From Candidatus Sulfopaludibacter sp. (GTDB taxonomy: Bacteria > Acidobacteriota > Terriglobia > Bryobacterales > Bryobacteraceae): 34,755 bases of DNA. Within the stretch, counting starts at the first letter, position 1. Each line of letters begins with the position of its first letter. The stretch lies in the NCBI GenBank assembly GCA_031292755.1, contig JARLGM010000064.1, positions 1 through 34,755 of the forward strand, written 5' to 3'. A program made the translations under genes and the position numbers. The notes under the pieces are model-generated. The model ran no database searches and was not told the DNA's origin. It saw nothing but the letters and a program-made list of their open reading frames with translations. Shown one piece after another: positions 26,515 to 34,719 of this stretch.

Positions 26515-27887
26515 TGCAGTACATCTCCAAGAAACATCTGTCGCGCCGCACGGTCTTGCAAGGAATGGGAGTTTCTCTGGCGCTGCCGCTGCTGGATTCC
26601 ATGGTGCCGGCGCAGACGCCCGTTCGCAAAACGGCCGCCGCGGTTCCCACGCGTCTTACCTGCATTGAAATGGTGCATGGCGCCGCGGGCAGCACGGTGG
26701 ATGGCTCCAATAAACATTACTGGTCGCCCGCTCAAGAGGGCCGCGATTTCCCGTTCAGCGATACCTTGAGTCCGCTGGAACCGCTGCGCGACTATATCAC
26801 GATTGTCAGCGACACCGATCTCAATCCGGCGACGGCGCATTCGCCGTCCGAGGAAGGCGCCGATCATTTTCGCTCCAGCGCTGTGTTCCTCACCGCCGCA
26901 CACCCGAAGATGACTGAGGGCTCCGATTATTTCGTGGGCCCTTCCATCGACCAGATCTACGCGCAGCAGTCCGGCCAGGACACGCCGCTGCCCAGCATTC
27001 AGCTTTGCCTGGAAATGGTGGACGCCTCGGGAGCCTGCGATTACGGATATGCGTGCGTGTATGCCGATACCATCAGTTGGGCATCGCCGACGCAGCCGCT
27101 GCCGATGACGATCGATCCGCGCATGGCGTTCGAAAGTCTGTTCGGCGATGGCGGCACCCCGGAGGAGCGGCTGGCTCGCGGCAAGGTGAATCGCAGCATT
27201 CTGGATTGGATTTCGCACGATGTGAGCAAGCTGCAGAAGAATCTTGGCCCCAGCGATCGCTCGCGCCTGAACAACTATCTCGACGATGTGCGCGAGGTGG
27301 AGCGGCGCATCCAGAGGATCGAGAAATACAATTCCAGCGGTGAAGCCCGCGCCCTGCCGGCCGCGCCCCTGGGCGTTCCCGATTCGTACGAAGAGCACCT
27401 CCGCCTGATGTTCGACCTGCAGGTGCTGGCCTTTATGACCGACGTGACGCGCGTTTCGGCGCTCAAGATGAGCCGCGACGTAAGCGGCCGCGTCTGGCCG
27501 GAGAGCGGCGTGAAGACGCCATTCCACAACTGCTCGCACCACGGGGAAGCGCCCACGCGCATCGCCGAATTCGCCAAACTTAACCGGTATCACGTCAGCC
27601 TGGTTCCGTATTTCCTCGAGAAGCTGAAAAACACGCCGGATGGCGACGGCAACCTGCTGGAACATTCCCTGGTGTTGTACGGCAGCCCCATGGGCGATTC
27701 CAACGTCCACAATCACAAGCGCGTGCCCCTCTTCCTGGCGGGGCATGCCAACGGGCAATTGAAGGGGAACCTGCATGTGCGCACCAAAGACGGCACACCC
27801 ATGGCGAACGTGCTGCTGACGGTATTGCGCAAGCTGGGAGTTTCCCAGGAGCAATTGGGCGACAGCACCGGGGAGGTGGCTATATGA
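26514..27887 (+). CDS. Tat-exported DUF1552 protein
   Basis: The 457-residue product starts MQYISKKHLSRRTVLQGMGV, a twin-arginine signal (S-R-R-T-V-L-Q) with hydrophobic core SLALPLLDSM. It is therefore probably folded, and maybe metal-loaded, before export. The body matches DUF1552, a family paired with DUF1592 proteins; its outline is like the alkaline-phosphatase/sulfatase fold of DUF1501 relatives, but I cannot assign a catalytic residue. The start is the ATG overlapping the previous stop by one base, with GAGGGAGG just upstream. The end overlaps the ankyrin gene by four bases (ATGA). Substrate unknown. Confidence 0.9.
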   Translation: MQYISKKHLSRRTVLQGMGVSLALPLLDSMVPAQTPVRKTAAAVPTRLTCIEMVHGAAGSTVDGSNKHYWSPAQEGRDFPFSDTLSPLEPLRDYITIVSDTDLNPATAHSPSEEGADHFRSSAVFLTAAHPKMTEGSDYFVGPSIDQIYAQQSGQDTPLPSIQLCLEMVDASGACDYGYACVYADTISWASPTQPLPMTIDPRMAFESLFGDGGTPEERLARGKVNRSILDWISHDVSKLQKNLGPSDRSRLNNYLDDVREVERRIQRIEKYNSSGEARALPAAPLGVPDSYEEHLRLMFDLQVLAFMTDVTRVSALKMSRDVSGRVWPESGVKTPFHNCSHHGEAPTRIAEFAKLNRYHVSLVPYFLEKLKNTPDGDGNLLEHSLVLYGSPMGDSNVHNHKRVPLFLAGHANGQLKGNLHVRTKDGTPMANVLLTVLRKLGVSQEQLGDSTGEVAI

Positions 27888-29569
27888 GACTTTTCCTGCT
27901 GCTCTCCGCCGCCGCTCTGCTTGCTTCCGCGGCCACCGACACGCGCCTGGCAGACGCCGCGCAACAGGGCGACAAGGCGGCCGTGCGGTCGCTGCTGAAG
28001 CAACATGCCGGCCTCGACGCCGCGCAGGGCGATGGAGCGACAGCGCTGCACTGGGCGGCATATCGCGACGACCTGGAGATGGCGCAACTGCTGCTGGGGG
28101 CCGGGGCTGACGTGAACGCCGCGACACGGGAAGGCGCCATCACGCCGCTATTCATGGCGTGCACCAATGGCAGCGCGCCCATGATCGCAGCGCTCCTGAA
28201 GGCCGGCGCGAACCTCAACTCCACCAAAAGCAACGGCACTACGCCCTTGATGACCGCCGCCGCGTCCGGCAATGTTGCCGCCGTGAAGGTGCTTCTTGAC
28301 CAGGGCGCTTATGTCAATGTGAGGGAACAGGCCCACGGGCAGACCGCGGTGATGTTCGCGGCGGCGTTGGATCGGGCGGATGTGGTAAAGCTGCTGATCG
28401 AGCGGGGCGCGGATCCCAATGTCACTACCAGGAGTACGAAACTGGAGCGCGTGCGTTTCGATCAGGACGGCAACGTGATACCGGTCACGGCCGGCGGTGG
28501 ACGCCGCGGGGGCACGGCGCCATCCGCTGAAGAGACGCGAGTTCCGGGGTCCGGGCGTGGCGGAAGAGCCGGTGATGTGGCCGCCCAGATTCGTCAGGTG
28601 GGTCCCAGCTTTATGGGTGGCATGACGGCTCTGTTGTACGCCGCTCGCGACGGCCAGGTAAACGCCGCCCGCGCCTTGGTGGAAGGCGGCGCCGACATTA
28701 ATAAAGCCAGCGACGGGGAAGGCGAGAGCCCGCTGGTAATCGCGATCACTAACGGCCACCTGGAACTGGCGAAGTACTTCCTGGACCATGGCGCGAATCC
28801 GAACCTGGCCGGGGTTGCCGGCCTGGCGCCGCTGTACGCCACCATCGATGTGCAGTGGGCGCCGCACGCGTGGTTCCCGCAGCCGAGCACCGAGCAGGAA
28901 AGGGTATCGTATCTCGACCTGATGAAGGCGCTCATTGCGAAGGGCGCAACCGTGGACGCCAAACTCGGCAAGAAAATCTGGTTCCGCTCGTTCACACACG
29001 ATGTGACCTGGATCGATCCCGCCGGAGCCACCGCATTCTGGCGCGCGGCGCAAGCATGGGATCTGCCGGCGATGCACCTGCTGATCGAAGCCGGCGCGAA
29101 TCCCAGAGTTGTTTCCAATGCAGGTGACACGGCGCTGATGGCCGCGTCCGGAATCGGATGGGGCGCCAACTTCACGGTCAACGCGCCTTACCCCGCTTTC
29201 GCCGCCGTCAAGTACTGCGTGGAACTCGGGATCGACGTGAACGTCGCCGACTCCCGCGGCTACACGGCGTTGCACGGCGCCGCCTATCTGGGCAACAACG
29301 AAATGGTGAACTTCCTGGTCTCGAAGGGCGCCAGGGTGGACGTGAAAACCAAGGCCGGCGATACGGTCGCCGATATGGCGAACGGACCCACGCGATTCGG
29401 CTTGCCGCACCCGGAGACGCTGGCTCTGCTCGAAAACCTGGGCTCGGTGAATTCGCACAACTGCCGTTCCGATCAATGCCTGGTGGCGCCGCGCGAAGAC
29501 ACCGCCGGCGGACGCCGCGGAGGCGTGCTAACCCCCGCGGCTACGGTACCGTCCAAACCGGGCCGATGA
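27884..29569 (+). CDS. Exported ankyrin-repeat protein
   Basis: The 561-residue product has a signal peptide (MRLFLLLSAAALLASAA) followed by about nine to ten ankyrin repeats with clear units such as DGATALHWAAYRDDLEMAQL, AITPLFMACTNGSAPMIAAL and GYTALHGAAYLGNNEMVNFL. A Gly/Arg-rich insertion (about 205-240, with GGGRRGG and GSGRGGRAG) splits the repeat array. The C-terminal tail also contains GGRRGG and two Cys (NCRSDQC). Ankyrin arrays bind proteins, so it is likely a periplasmic partner of the two proteins encoded just upstream. Overlaps of four bases at both ends show translational coupling. Confidence 0.93.
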   Translation: MRLFLLLSAAALLASAATDTRLADAAQQGDKAAVRSLLKQHAGLDAAQGDGATALHWAAYRDDLEMAQLLLGAGADVNAATREGAITPLFMACTNGSAPMIAALLKAGANLNSTKSNGTTPLMTAAASGNVAAVKVLLDQGAYVNVREQAHGQTAVMFAAALDRADVVKLLIERGADPNVTTRSTKLERVRFDQDGNVIPVTAGGGRRGGTAPSAEETRVPGSGRGGRAGDVAAQIRQVGPSFMGGMTALLYAARDGQVNAARALVEGGADINKASDGEGESPLVIAITNGHLELAKYFLDHGANPNLAGVAGLAPLYATIDVQWAPHAWFPQPSTEQERVSYLDLMKALIAKGATVDAKLGKKIWFRSFTHDVTWIDPAGATAFWRAAQAWDLPAMHLLIEAGANPRVVSNAGDTALMAASGIGWGANFTVNAPYPAFAAVKYCVELGIDVNVADSRGYTALHGAAYLGNNEMVNFLVSKGARVDVKTKAGDTVADMANGPTRFGLPHPETLALLENLGSVNSHNCRSDQCLVAPREDTAGGRRGGVLTPAATVPSKPGR

Positions 29570-30645
29570 TCTGCCTGGGACTCGCCCTGGCTGCGCAGAT
29601 CTATCAGCAGAATCTGCCGGTGCAGCAGCGGGAGCCGCTGCACGATCCGGTTTCGCAACTCATCGCCTCTCACCGGACGCTGGCCTCACGGCAGGGACCA
29701 TTGGGTTATCTGCCCGCGCTGCTGGACGCGCTGCACATCAATCCCGATTCCCAGGCGCTGGTGTTCTCGAAGACCAGCTTCCAGTCTCAGAAGATTTCGC
29801 CGCGCAATCCGCGGGCGATTTATTTCAACGACAATGTCGCGGTGGGCTACGTGCCCGGCGGCGAAGTGATGGAACTGGCGTCACTCGAGCCCACGCAGGG
29901 CGTCGTCTTTTACACGCTGGATTCCCGCGCCAACTTCACGCGGCGCGACGTGTGCCTGAAGTGCCACCAGGGGCCGGCAACGCAGGGCGTTCCGGGGATC
30001 TTCATCGGGTCGGTATTTCCCAACGCGCTGGGCGCGCCCTCCCGCTCCGCGGCCATCGTCACCGACCATCGCACGCGGTTCGCCGACAGGTGGGGCGGCT
30101 GGTTTGTGGATGCCGCGCATGGCGAACAACCGGACCGCGCCAACCGGGTGGCCAGCGACCCGGCCGAGCCGGAGTCCCTGGATACGCGCGTCGCCAAAGC
30201 CTTCGACCGGACGGCTTATCTTTCCGCCACGAGCGATATCGTCGCGCTCATGACCTTCGAGCATCAGACGCAAATCGTGAATCTGCTCACGCGATTGAAC
30301 TGGGAAGCGCGGATGCCGGAGACGCCCGCCGCGCAACTCGAGTCCGATCTCGACTCCGCCGCCGCATATCTTCTGTTCCGGAACGAAGCGCCGCTCAAGG
30401 AGCCGGTTGCCGGCGTTTCTTCGTTCAGTCGAACCTTCCCGCTGCGTGGCCCTCTGCGCGAGTACGACCTGCGGACGCGTCTGTTTCGATATCCGCTCAG
30501 CTACATGATTTTCAGCCCGGCGTTTGAGGCTTTGCCTGAAGAGCTTCGTGCCCGCTTGTGCCGGCGAGTGTCCGCGCGCGTGAGCCGCGAAGTACGGGAG
30601 ATTGTAATTGCCGCGCGGCCGGAGTGGAAAGGCTATTTCAAATGA
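29566..30645 (+). CDS. Predicted exported mono-haem (CxxCH) protein, unknown family
   Basis: The 359-residue product begins at the ATG that overlaps the ankyrin stop (ATGA). Its N-terminus MICLGLALAAQIY is short and hydrophobic, a minimal signal peptide without the usual basic residues. One haem-binding motif, CLKCH (C130, C133, H134), lies inside RRDVCLKCHQGPATQGVPG. I see no other cytochrome feature, so this is not a small c-type cytochrome but a larger protein with one embedded haem site. The motifs SRSAAIVTDHRTRFADRWGG and DIVALMTFEHQTQIVNLL recur, as I recall, in unannotated proteins near DUF1592 genes. It is probably the last gene of the operon and converges with the next gene six bases away. 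Confidence 0.8.
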   Translation: MICLGLALAAQIYQQNLPVQQREPLHDPVSQLIASHRTLASRQGPLGYLPALLDALHINPDSQALVFSKTSFQSQKISPRNPRAIYFNDNVAVGYVPGGEVMELASLEPTQGVVFYTLDSRANFTRRDVCLKCHQGPATQGVPGIFIGSVFPNALGAPSRSAAIVTDHRTRFADRWGGWFVDAAHGEQPDRANRVASDPAEPESLDTRVAKAFDRTAYLSATSDIVALMTFEHQTQIVNLLTRLNWEARMPETPAAQLESDLDSAAAYLLFRNEAPLKEPVAGVSSFSRTFPLRGPLREYDLRTRLFRYPLSYMIFSPAFEALPEELRARLCRRVSARVSREVREIVIAARPEWKGYFK

Positions 30646-30651
30646 CGGCCG

Positions 30652-32985
30652 TCACTTGCCGGCGCAGGCCGCCGCGTTTGAGGGCGTGATGGTGGCGGTG
30701 TTGTTGTTCAATTGATCCAGCAGCGTCTTGTATGCATCCAATGCGCCTTTGTTCCGGGCGAGCCAGGCATCGCTCACGCGCTTGATCAAATTGTGGATGG
30801 TGACCCAGTCTTTGACAACGGGGTCCTGCACCGACCCTTTGCCGTCCAGCGTGCCGGCCTCGGCATTCAGTCCGGCGACGGCCTGCGCGGCCAGCAGCGC
30901 GGAAGGCGGCTTGTGCAGCCAGGCGCGGAACTGGGAGTACCGCTTGGGGAGGAATCGCGTGCCCTCCCCAGTGGTGAGGTAAAGCGTATTGATGAGCTTC
31001 TTCCACTCGCCGTAATGCTGGTCCACCGCATTCTGCCCTTTGTCGCCCATCCAGAATTTGGCATCCCTGGCGCCGCTGCTTGTCACCGTGCAGGTGTCCG
31101 GAAAATCCATGCCGATCGCGTCCCCGGCCTTTAGATGAATCGTCTTTGACTGGATGGTGTAGACCGGGTCGGCATAAACCGGATCGGCGGGCAGCGAAAT
31201 CCGGAAAGCCCCGTCGGCGCCGGTGGTCACTTTGCCTGACTCGGCTCCGCTGTAGGCAATCTCCCGCCCCGGAATTGCCGGCTCGTCCTTCTGGCGCGTT
31301 CCATCGTGATTGAGATCCATATAGGCCACACCGCTGATCGTCCCGCGGAGACATCCGGGCAGGCGGAAAGCGCCGATGCGCGTGGAATAGGTCGCCGCGC
31401 CTTTCTTCAGGTAATCGCCGACATACCAGAACGTGCAATCGTCGCTCGGGTCCATGGCGGTGGTGGTGTAGTCTTCCCAGCGGTTGCCACTGGTTTGGGA
31501 TGCCTCGCCTTCCGCCAGGACCGTTTCATGGAACCCCAGCGCGCCCGGCGGATCCTCCGCCATGCGAGCGGCAAACCGCTGCCCCGCGAAGTGGGGAGTG
31601 CCGCCGAAGGAATAGCCGATTCCGATGTTGCCCTGCTTGTCCATACCCGCGCTGCCCATCCAGCGGTAGAAGCCATCTGGAGCGTAGGTGCCCTGTTGAA
31701 ACAGGCGGGGCTCGCGCTTCTCGTCCAACCGGAACTCATACCAGCGCACGCCGCCCGCGCCCGTGGAACTGTTGACGGAGTGAATGGCGACGATGGACTC
31801 GCGCCCGCCGATGTTCCGGTACACCAGCCGCTGCATGATCTTATCGCCCTGAGCGTCGAGCCGGCGCGTGGTATCCGGCTGCGGCACGCAGTTACTCAAT
31901 TGGCCGTTGCACAGGTAATGATAGGGCGCCACCGAAATCTTCACCGCCTCGCTCACTTTGGTGTTCTTGGGATTGGTCCAATCCACGTGGAAAGTCCAAT
32001 AGTAGATGCCGTCGTCTCCGAAAACATTTTTCAGTTGCGTTCCGCCCGCGGCCATCATGATATTGGGAGCGCCCGCGGGCGGCACGGCCTGGCCATCGAC
32101 ATCGGCATTGTTTAGAAAGTTGACATTGTCAAGGATCACGCATTGTTCGGTGGCCGCTTTGCCGGTCAGCATTTTGGCGCGATCCGCCACGCAGGCGTGC
32201 TTCTGGATCACTTCGTCTCCGGTGCTGGTGGGAAGGTAATAGCCGTCCGGCCAGACGGCGGGCCGCGGATAATCCGGAAACAACTTACGGCGGAACTCGT
32301 AGCGATAGTATGGCCCCAAAGGGTCCGGGCCGGTGCTCAACGCGTAGCACACCGAGTACGGCTCTTCGGGCCGCTCCTGAATACGGGTGAAGATGGGCAT
32401 CACGTAAAGCCAGCGGCCGGCCAGTTGATCGTAGCGCACCACCGCGTCGCCGTTGTTCCGCGCTTCGCAAGTGCCGCCGAAGCCTTTGAAGATGGTGTTG
32501 GTCGCGACCGCGCCATAGAGCACCTTGCCCTGCTTATCGAAGACGGCCAGGCGCGAATTGACGATCTGCACGATGCGATCCGGCCCGGCCGCCAGGCTGT
32601 TGTCCGAGGGATTGCGTCCGGCTGCCGGGCCTTGCGGCCCTTCGAACCCCGCGCCCATGCCATCGAAAGCGGCGATCGGTTTGGCGGCGGGACGGGTGCC
32701 CTGCTCTTTCTGTTCGACCGCGATGGCCGCGGCGGGAAGCGGTGGTGGAGCGGGCGGCGGCGCATCGTTGCGTTGGGTTGCCTGATCGGGGTCGCCGGGC
32801 GCGTCGCAGTTCCTGCACGAGGCTGACTCCCGGGCGGCGCCGGTTTCGCGCAATGAGGACAATGGCGGCGAGATATCGAATTTCGCGGCGGAGTGAACCT
32901 CGACGGACGGCGGCTGAGCCGGTTGCAACGCGAACATGGAGAGAGCGGCGAGAATCGCCGCCGCCCCCAAAACCCGATTGATCAT
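30652..32985 (-). CDS. Large exported protein with propeller-like N-part and SdrD-B-like domain
   Basis: The 777-residue product has a signal peptide (MINRVLGAAAILAALSMFAL) and a Pro/Ala-rich segment with a CxxC (SCRNCD). A long region follows (about residues 115-540) that includes DNSLAAGPDRIVQIVNSRLA and GDAVVRYDQLAGRWLYV. This pattern recalls secreted proteins with a 'DTNGAVGP' repeat-type domain, probably a beta-propeller. Residues about 555-640 (GTISGVAYMDLNHDGTRQKD) match an SdrD-B/Cna-B-like immunoglobulin-fold unit, and the rest is helical and ends in AACAGK. It is likely a surface or secreted protein; the target is unknown. It is convergent with the haem-protein gene and divergent from the toxin-antitoxin pair. 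Confidence 0.7.
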   Translation of the reverse strand: MINRVLGAAAILAALSMFALQPAQPPSVEVHSAAKFDISPPLSSLRETGAARESASCRNCDAPGDPDQATQRNDAPPPAPPPLPAAAIAVEQKEQGTRPAAKPIAAFDGMGAGFEGPQGPAAGRNPSDNSLAAGPDRIVQIVNSRLAVFDKQGKVLYGAVATNTIFKGFGGTCEARNNGDAVVRYDQLAGRWLYVMPIFTRIQERPEEPYSVCYALSTGPDPLGPYYRYEFRRKLFPDYPRPAVWPDGYYLPTSTGDEVIQKHACVADRAKMLTGKAATEQCVILDNVNFLNNADVDGQAVPPAGAPNIMMAAGGTQLKNVFGDDGIYYWTFHVDWTNPKNTKVSEAVKISVAPYHYLCNGQLSNCVPQPDTTRRLDAQGDKIMQRLVYRNIGGRESIVAIHSVNSSTGAGGVRWYEFRLDEKREPRLFQQGTYAPDGFYRWMGSAGMDKQGNIGIGYSFGGTPHFAGQRFAARMAEDPPGALGFHETVLAEGEASQTSGNRWEDYTTTAMDPSDDCTFWYVGDYLKKGAATYSTRIGAFRLPGCLRGTISGVAYMDLNHDGTRQKDEPAIPGREIAYSGAESGKVTTGADGAFRISLPADPVYADPVYTIQSKTIHLKAGDAIGMDFPDTCTVTSSGARDAKFWMGDKGQNAVDQHYGEWKKLINTLYLTTGEGTRFLPKRYSQFRAWLHKPPSALLAAQAVAGLNAEAGTLDGKGSVQDPVVKDWVTIHNLIKRVSDAWLARNKGALDAYKTLLDQLNNNTATITPSNAAACAGK

Positions 32986-32994
32986 CCTATGGCA

Positions 32995-33000
32995 ATTATA
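32995..33000 (-). promoter_or_regulatory. Possible -10 element (TATAAT) for the large exported protein gene
   Basis: Read on the minus strand, a perfect TATAAT ends nine bases before the ATG at 32985, so the leader would be about two bases. No strong -35 is seen. It is one of several -10 boxes in this window placed almost on the start codon. Confidence 0.4.
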
Positions 33001-33086
33001 CGTTCGGGCTCTTGAAGAGATACACGCGCTAACACAGCCCGTCCTCCACCTCTAGCAGCGGAGGCCCGCCGGTGTATCGCACGCAC

Positions 33087-33116
33087 TGTACAACAGCGTA
33101 GTACAATGATGTACAT
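33087..33116 (+). promoter_or_regulatory. GTAC-repeat operator-like region of the toxin-antitoxin pair
   Basis: Three GTAC palindromes occur at 33088, 33101 and 33111, the outer two in TGTACA form. They sit over a possible -10 TACAAT (33102-33107) and the antitoxin start. RHH antitoxins bind such short palindromic repeats to repress their own operon, so this is a fitting autoregulatory site. Confidence 0.45.
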
Positions 33117-33372
33117 GCCCAAGGCTCTACTCACCGTGAGGCTCGACCAGGATCGCATCGCCGCACTGGATAAGGTTGCCGGCGGAATCGACCGGGATCG
33201 AACCTATGTCGTCACTCAGGCCATCGACGCCTACCTGGACAGTCAAGCCTGGCAGATCGGGTATATCGAGGAGGCTGTGCGTGACGCGCGGGCCGGGGAT
33301 TTCGCTACTGAAAAAGAAGTCGCCAGTACGTTTAAGCGCTTGCGCGGAGCCAGAAAGCGGAAGTCCGTTTGA
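33115..33372 (+). CDS. Ribbon-helix-helix antitoxin
   Basis: The 85-residue product starts with the RHH strand KALLTVRLDQDRIAALDKVA, and the helix region (RTYVVTQAIDAYLDSQAWQI) is typical of CopG/ParD-like antitoxins. The C-terminal part is charged and probably wraps the toxin. ATGs at 33106, 33109 and 33115 are all in frame; 33115 is chosen because a TACAAT at 33102 would place the transcript start there and because family members begin MPxxxxxVRLD. Its TGA overlaps the toxin's TTG start by four bases, the usual coupling. It is expected to neutralise the ParE toxin and repress the operon. Confidence 0.88.
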   Translation: MPKALLTVRLDQDRIAALDKVAGGIDRDRTYVVTQAIDAYLDSQAWQIGYIEEAVRDARAGDFATEKEVASTFKRLRGARKRKSV

Positions 33373-33647
33373 AGATTCGGTGGATCCGCAGGGCGCTCCT
33401 CGACCTCGACGACGTCTACTCTTACGTGGCCCTCGATAATCCATCCGCTGCCAGGCCACTCGTGGAACAGATTGAGGAAGGCGTAGCCCGCCTCTCCCAA
33501 CACCCTCTAATGGGTAGGGTTGGACGAGTGCCGGAGACCAGGGAACTGGTGATGGCAGGCACACCGTTTGTGGTGGTTTACCGGGTCGAGGCCAAGATGC
33601 TGGTGGTCCTGACGGTCCTCCACGGCGCGCGCCGGTGGCCGCGCTAA
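33369..33647 (+). CDS. parE: RelE/ParE-family toxin
   Basis: The 92-residue product has the ParE/RelE fold signature: RWIRRALLDLDDVYSYVA at the start, ARPLVEQIEEGVARLSQHP, GRVGRVPETRELVMAGTPF, and the final strand VVLTVLHGARRWP. The details (GRV..TREL, HGARxWP) favour the ParE branch, whose members poison DNA gyrase, over RelE ribosome-dependent RNases. It starts with TTG inside the antitoxin stop. The length is normal and no damage is seen, so the module looks functional. Confidence 0.92.
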   Translation: MKIRWIRRALLDLDDVYSYVALDNPSAARPLVEQIEEGVARLSQHPLMGRVGRVPETRELVMAGTPFVVVYRVEAKMLVVLTVLHGARRWPR

Positions 33648-33657
33648 AAGCCGAAAG

Positions 33658-33681
33658 TTCCGCGTCCTCCGCGTCTTCGCC
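33658..33681 (+). repeat. CCGCGTC-type short repeat upstream of the LysR gene
   Basis: Two tandem CCGCGTC units with a 12-bp core CTCCGCGTCTTC (33667-33678) that recurs exactly after the LysR gene at 34653-34664. It lies in the 72-bp gap between the toxin and the regulator. Confidence 0.5.
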
Positions 33682-33719
33682 ACTTCGCCATGAAATCCCC
33701 GCCGTGCGATGCTGAGTAA

Positions 33720-34613
33720 GTGGAATTTCACCAGTTGGAGCTGTTCCTGGCCGTCATCGACTGCGCCAGTGTCACCCGCGCCGCCGAAAAGGTGAACCTC
33801 TCCCCCGGAGCCGTCAGCCTCCAGTTGCAGCATCTCGCCGCCGAGTTGCGCACCGACCTGTTCGTGCGCAGCGGCAAGCACATCGTCCCCACCCCCGCGG
33901 CCCTCCGCCTCGCCGAACATGCCCGCACTCTCACCGCGCACATCCGCCAGATTGAACAGGAATTCGCCGGCGACCCGCTCAACGACCGCCTCCCCTTTCA
34001 GTTCGCCACCGGAGCCACCGCCCTCATCCACCAGCTCGGCCGCTCCTTGCGCCTGCTGCGCAAAAGCTTCCCCCAAACCTCCATCGGAATCACCGTGGCG
34101 CCCACCGAAGAAATGGTCGCGGGCCTCCTCCAGCGCCGCTTCGACCTGGCCTTAATCTCGCTGCCTTTTCAAAACGACGACATCGACGTCATCCCGCTCT
34201 TCGAAGAAGAACTGCTCGTGCTGAAGCCCTCTCCCCGCCGCGTCACCGGCTGGCGCGTCGGAACCATTCAGCCTGACGAGCTGGCTGGAGCACCCCTGGT
34301 CCTCTATCCTAAGCGCAGCAACATGCGCTCTATGATCGATGCCTTCTGCCGCGACCTGAACTTCACCCCCCGCGTCATCATGGAGGCGGACGACACCGAG
34401 GCCATGAAGAAGCTGGTCGAAACCGGCTTCGGCTGCTCCATTCTTCCCGAGTTCGCCCTCCGCGGCGGATCCCGCTTCTTCCAGGTGTTTCGCGTCCAGG
34501 GCCGCCGCCTGGCGCGCACCCAGGCGCTCGCCATGGCCAGATCCCAACACCGCCGCGCGCTCACCGATTCCATCGCGCAATTCCTCAAAAACGCGCTCAG
34601 CTCCGAAAAGTAG
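33720..34613 (+). CDS. LysR-family transcriptional regulator
   Basis: The 297-residue product has the N-terminal winged HTH (MEFHQLELFLAVID, then VTRAAEKVNLSPGAVSLQLQ, then LFVRSGKHIVPTPAALRLAE) and the C-terminal effector-binding domain of periplasmic-binding-protein type (PTEEMVAGLLQRRFDLALIS, ETGFGCSILPEFAL). Length is normal. The start is GTG 33720; no better start keeps the complete HTH. Most LysR proteins regulate a divergent neighbour, but the adjacent upstream genes are a co-directional toxin-antitoxin pair, so the target is not evident. The coding strand is visibly C-rich and G-poor compared with neighbouring genes, a possible sign of different origin. Confidence 0.94.
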   Translation: MEFHQLELFLAVIDCASVTRAAEKVNLSPGAVSLQLQHLAAELRTDLFVRSGKHIVPTPAALRLAEHARTLTAHIRQIEQEFAGDPLNDRLPFQFATGATALIHQLGRSLRLLRKSFPQTSIGITVAPTEEMVAGLLQRRFDLALISLPFQNDDIDVIPLFEEELLVLKPSPRRVTGWRVGTIQPDELAGAPLVLYPKRSNMRSMIDAFCRDLNFTPRVIMEADDTEAMKKLVETGFGCSILPEFALRGGSRFFQVFRVQGRRLARTQALAMARSQHRRALTDSIAQFLKNALSSEK

Positions 34614-34652
34614 GATCATCCCCGCAACGCGAACGGCGGCCGTTGTTTAGAT

Positions 34653-34664
34653 CTCCGCGTCTTC
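34653..34664 (+). repeat. 12-bp direct repeat copy downstream of the LysR gene
   Basis: CTCCGCGTCTTC here is identical to 33667-33678, so the pair brackets the LysR gene. The rest of 34614-34755 holds no gene that I can support. Confidence 0.45.
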
Positions 34665-34719
34665 CTCTCCGGAAACCCACCTGCAAACTGCTGATTCCTC
34701 GTCAGCGTGATTGTTCGGG

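Noticed and set aside
26322..28127. A 601-codon open frame antisense to the DUF1592/DUF1552/ankyrin genes
   Set aside because: It spans three real genes, has no domain or ribosome site, and is Arg/His/Ala-rich like other shadow frames.
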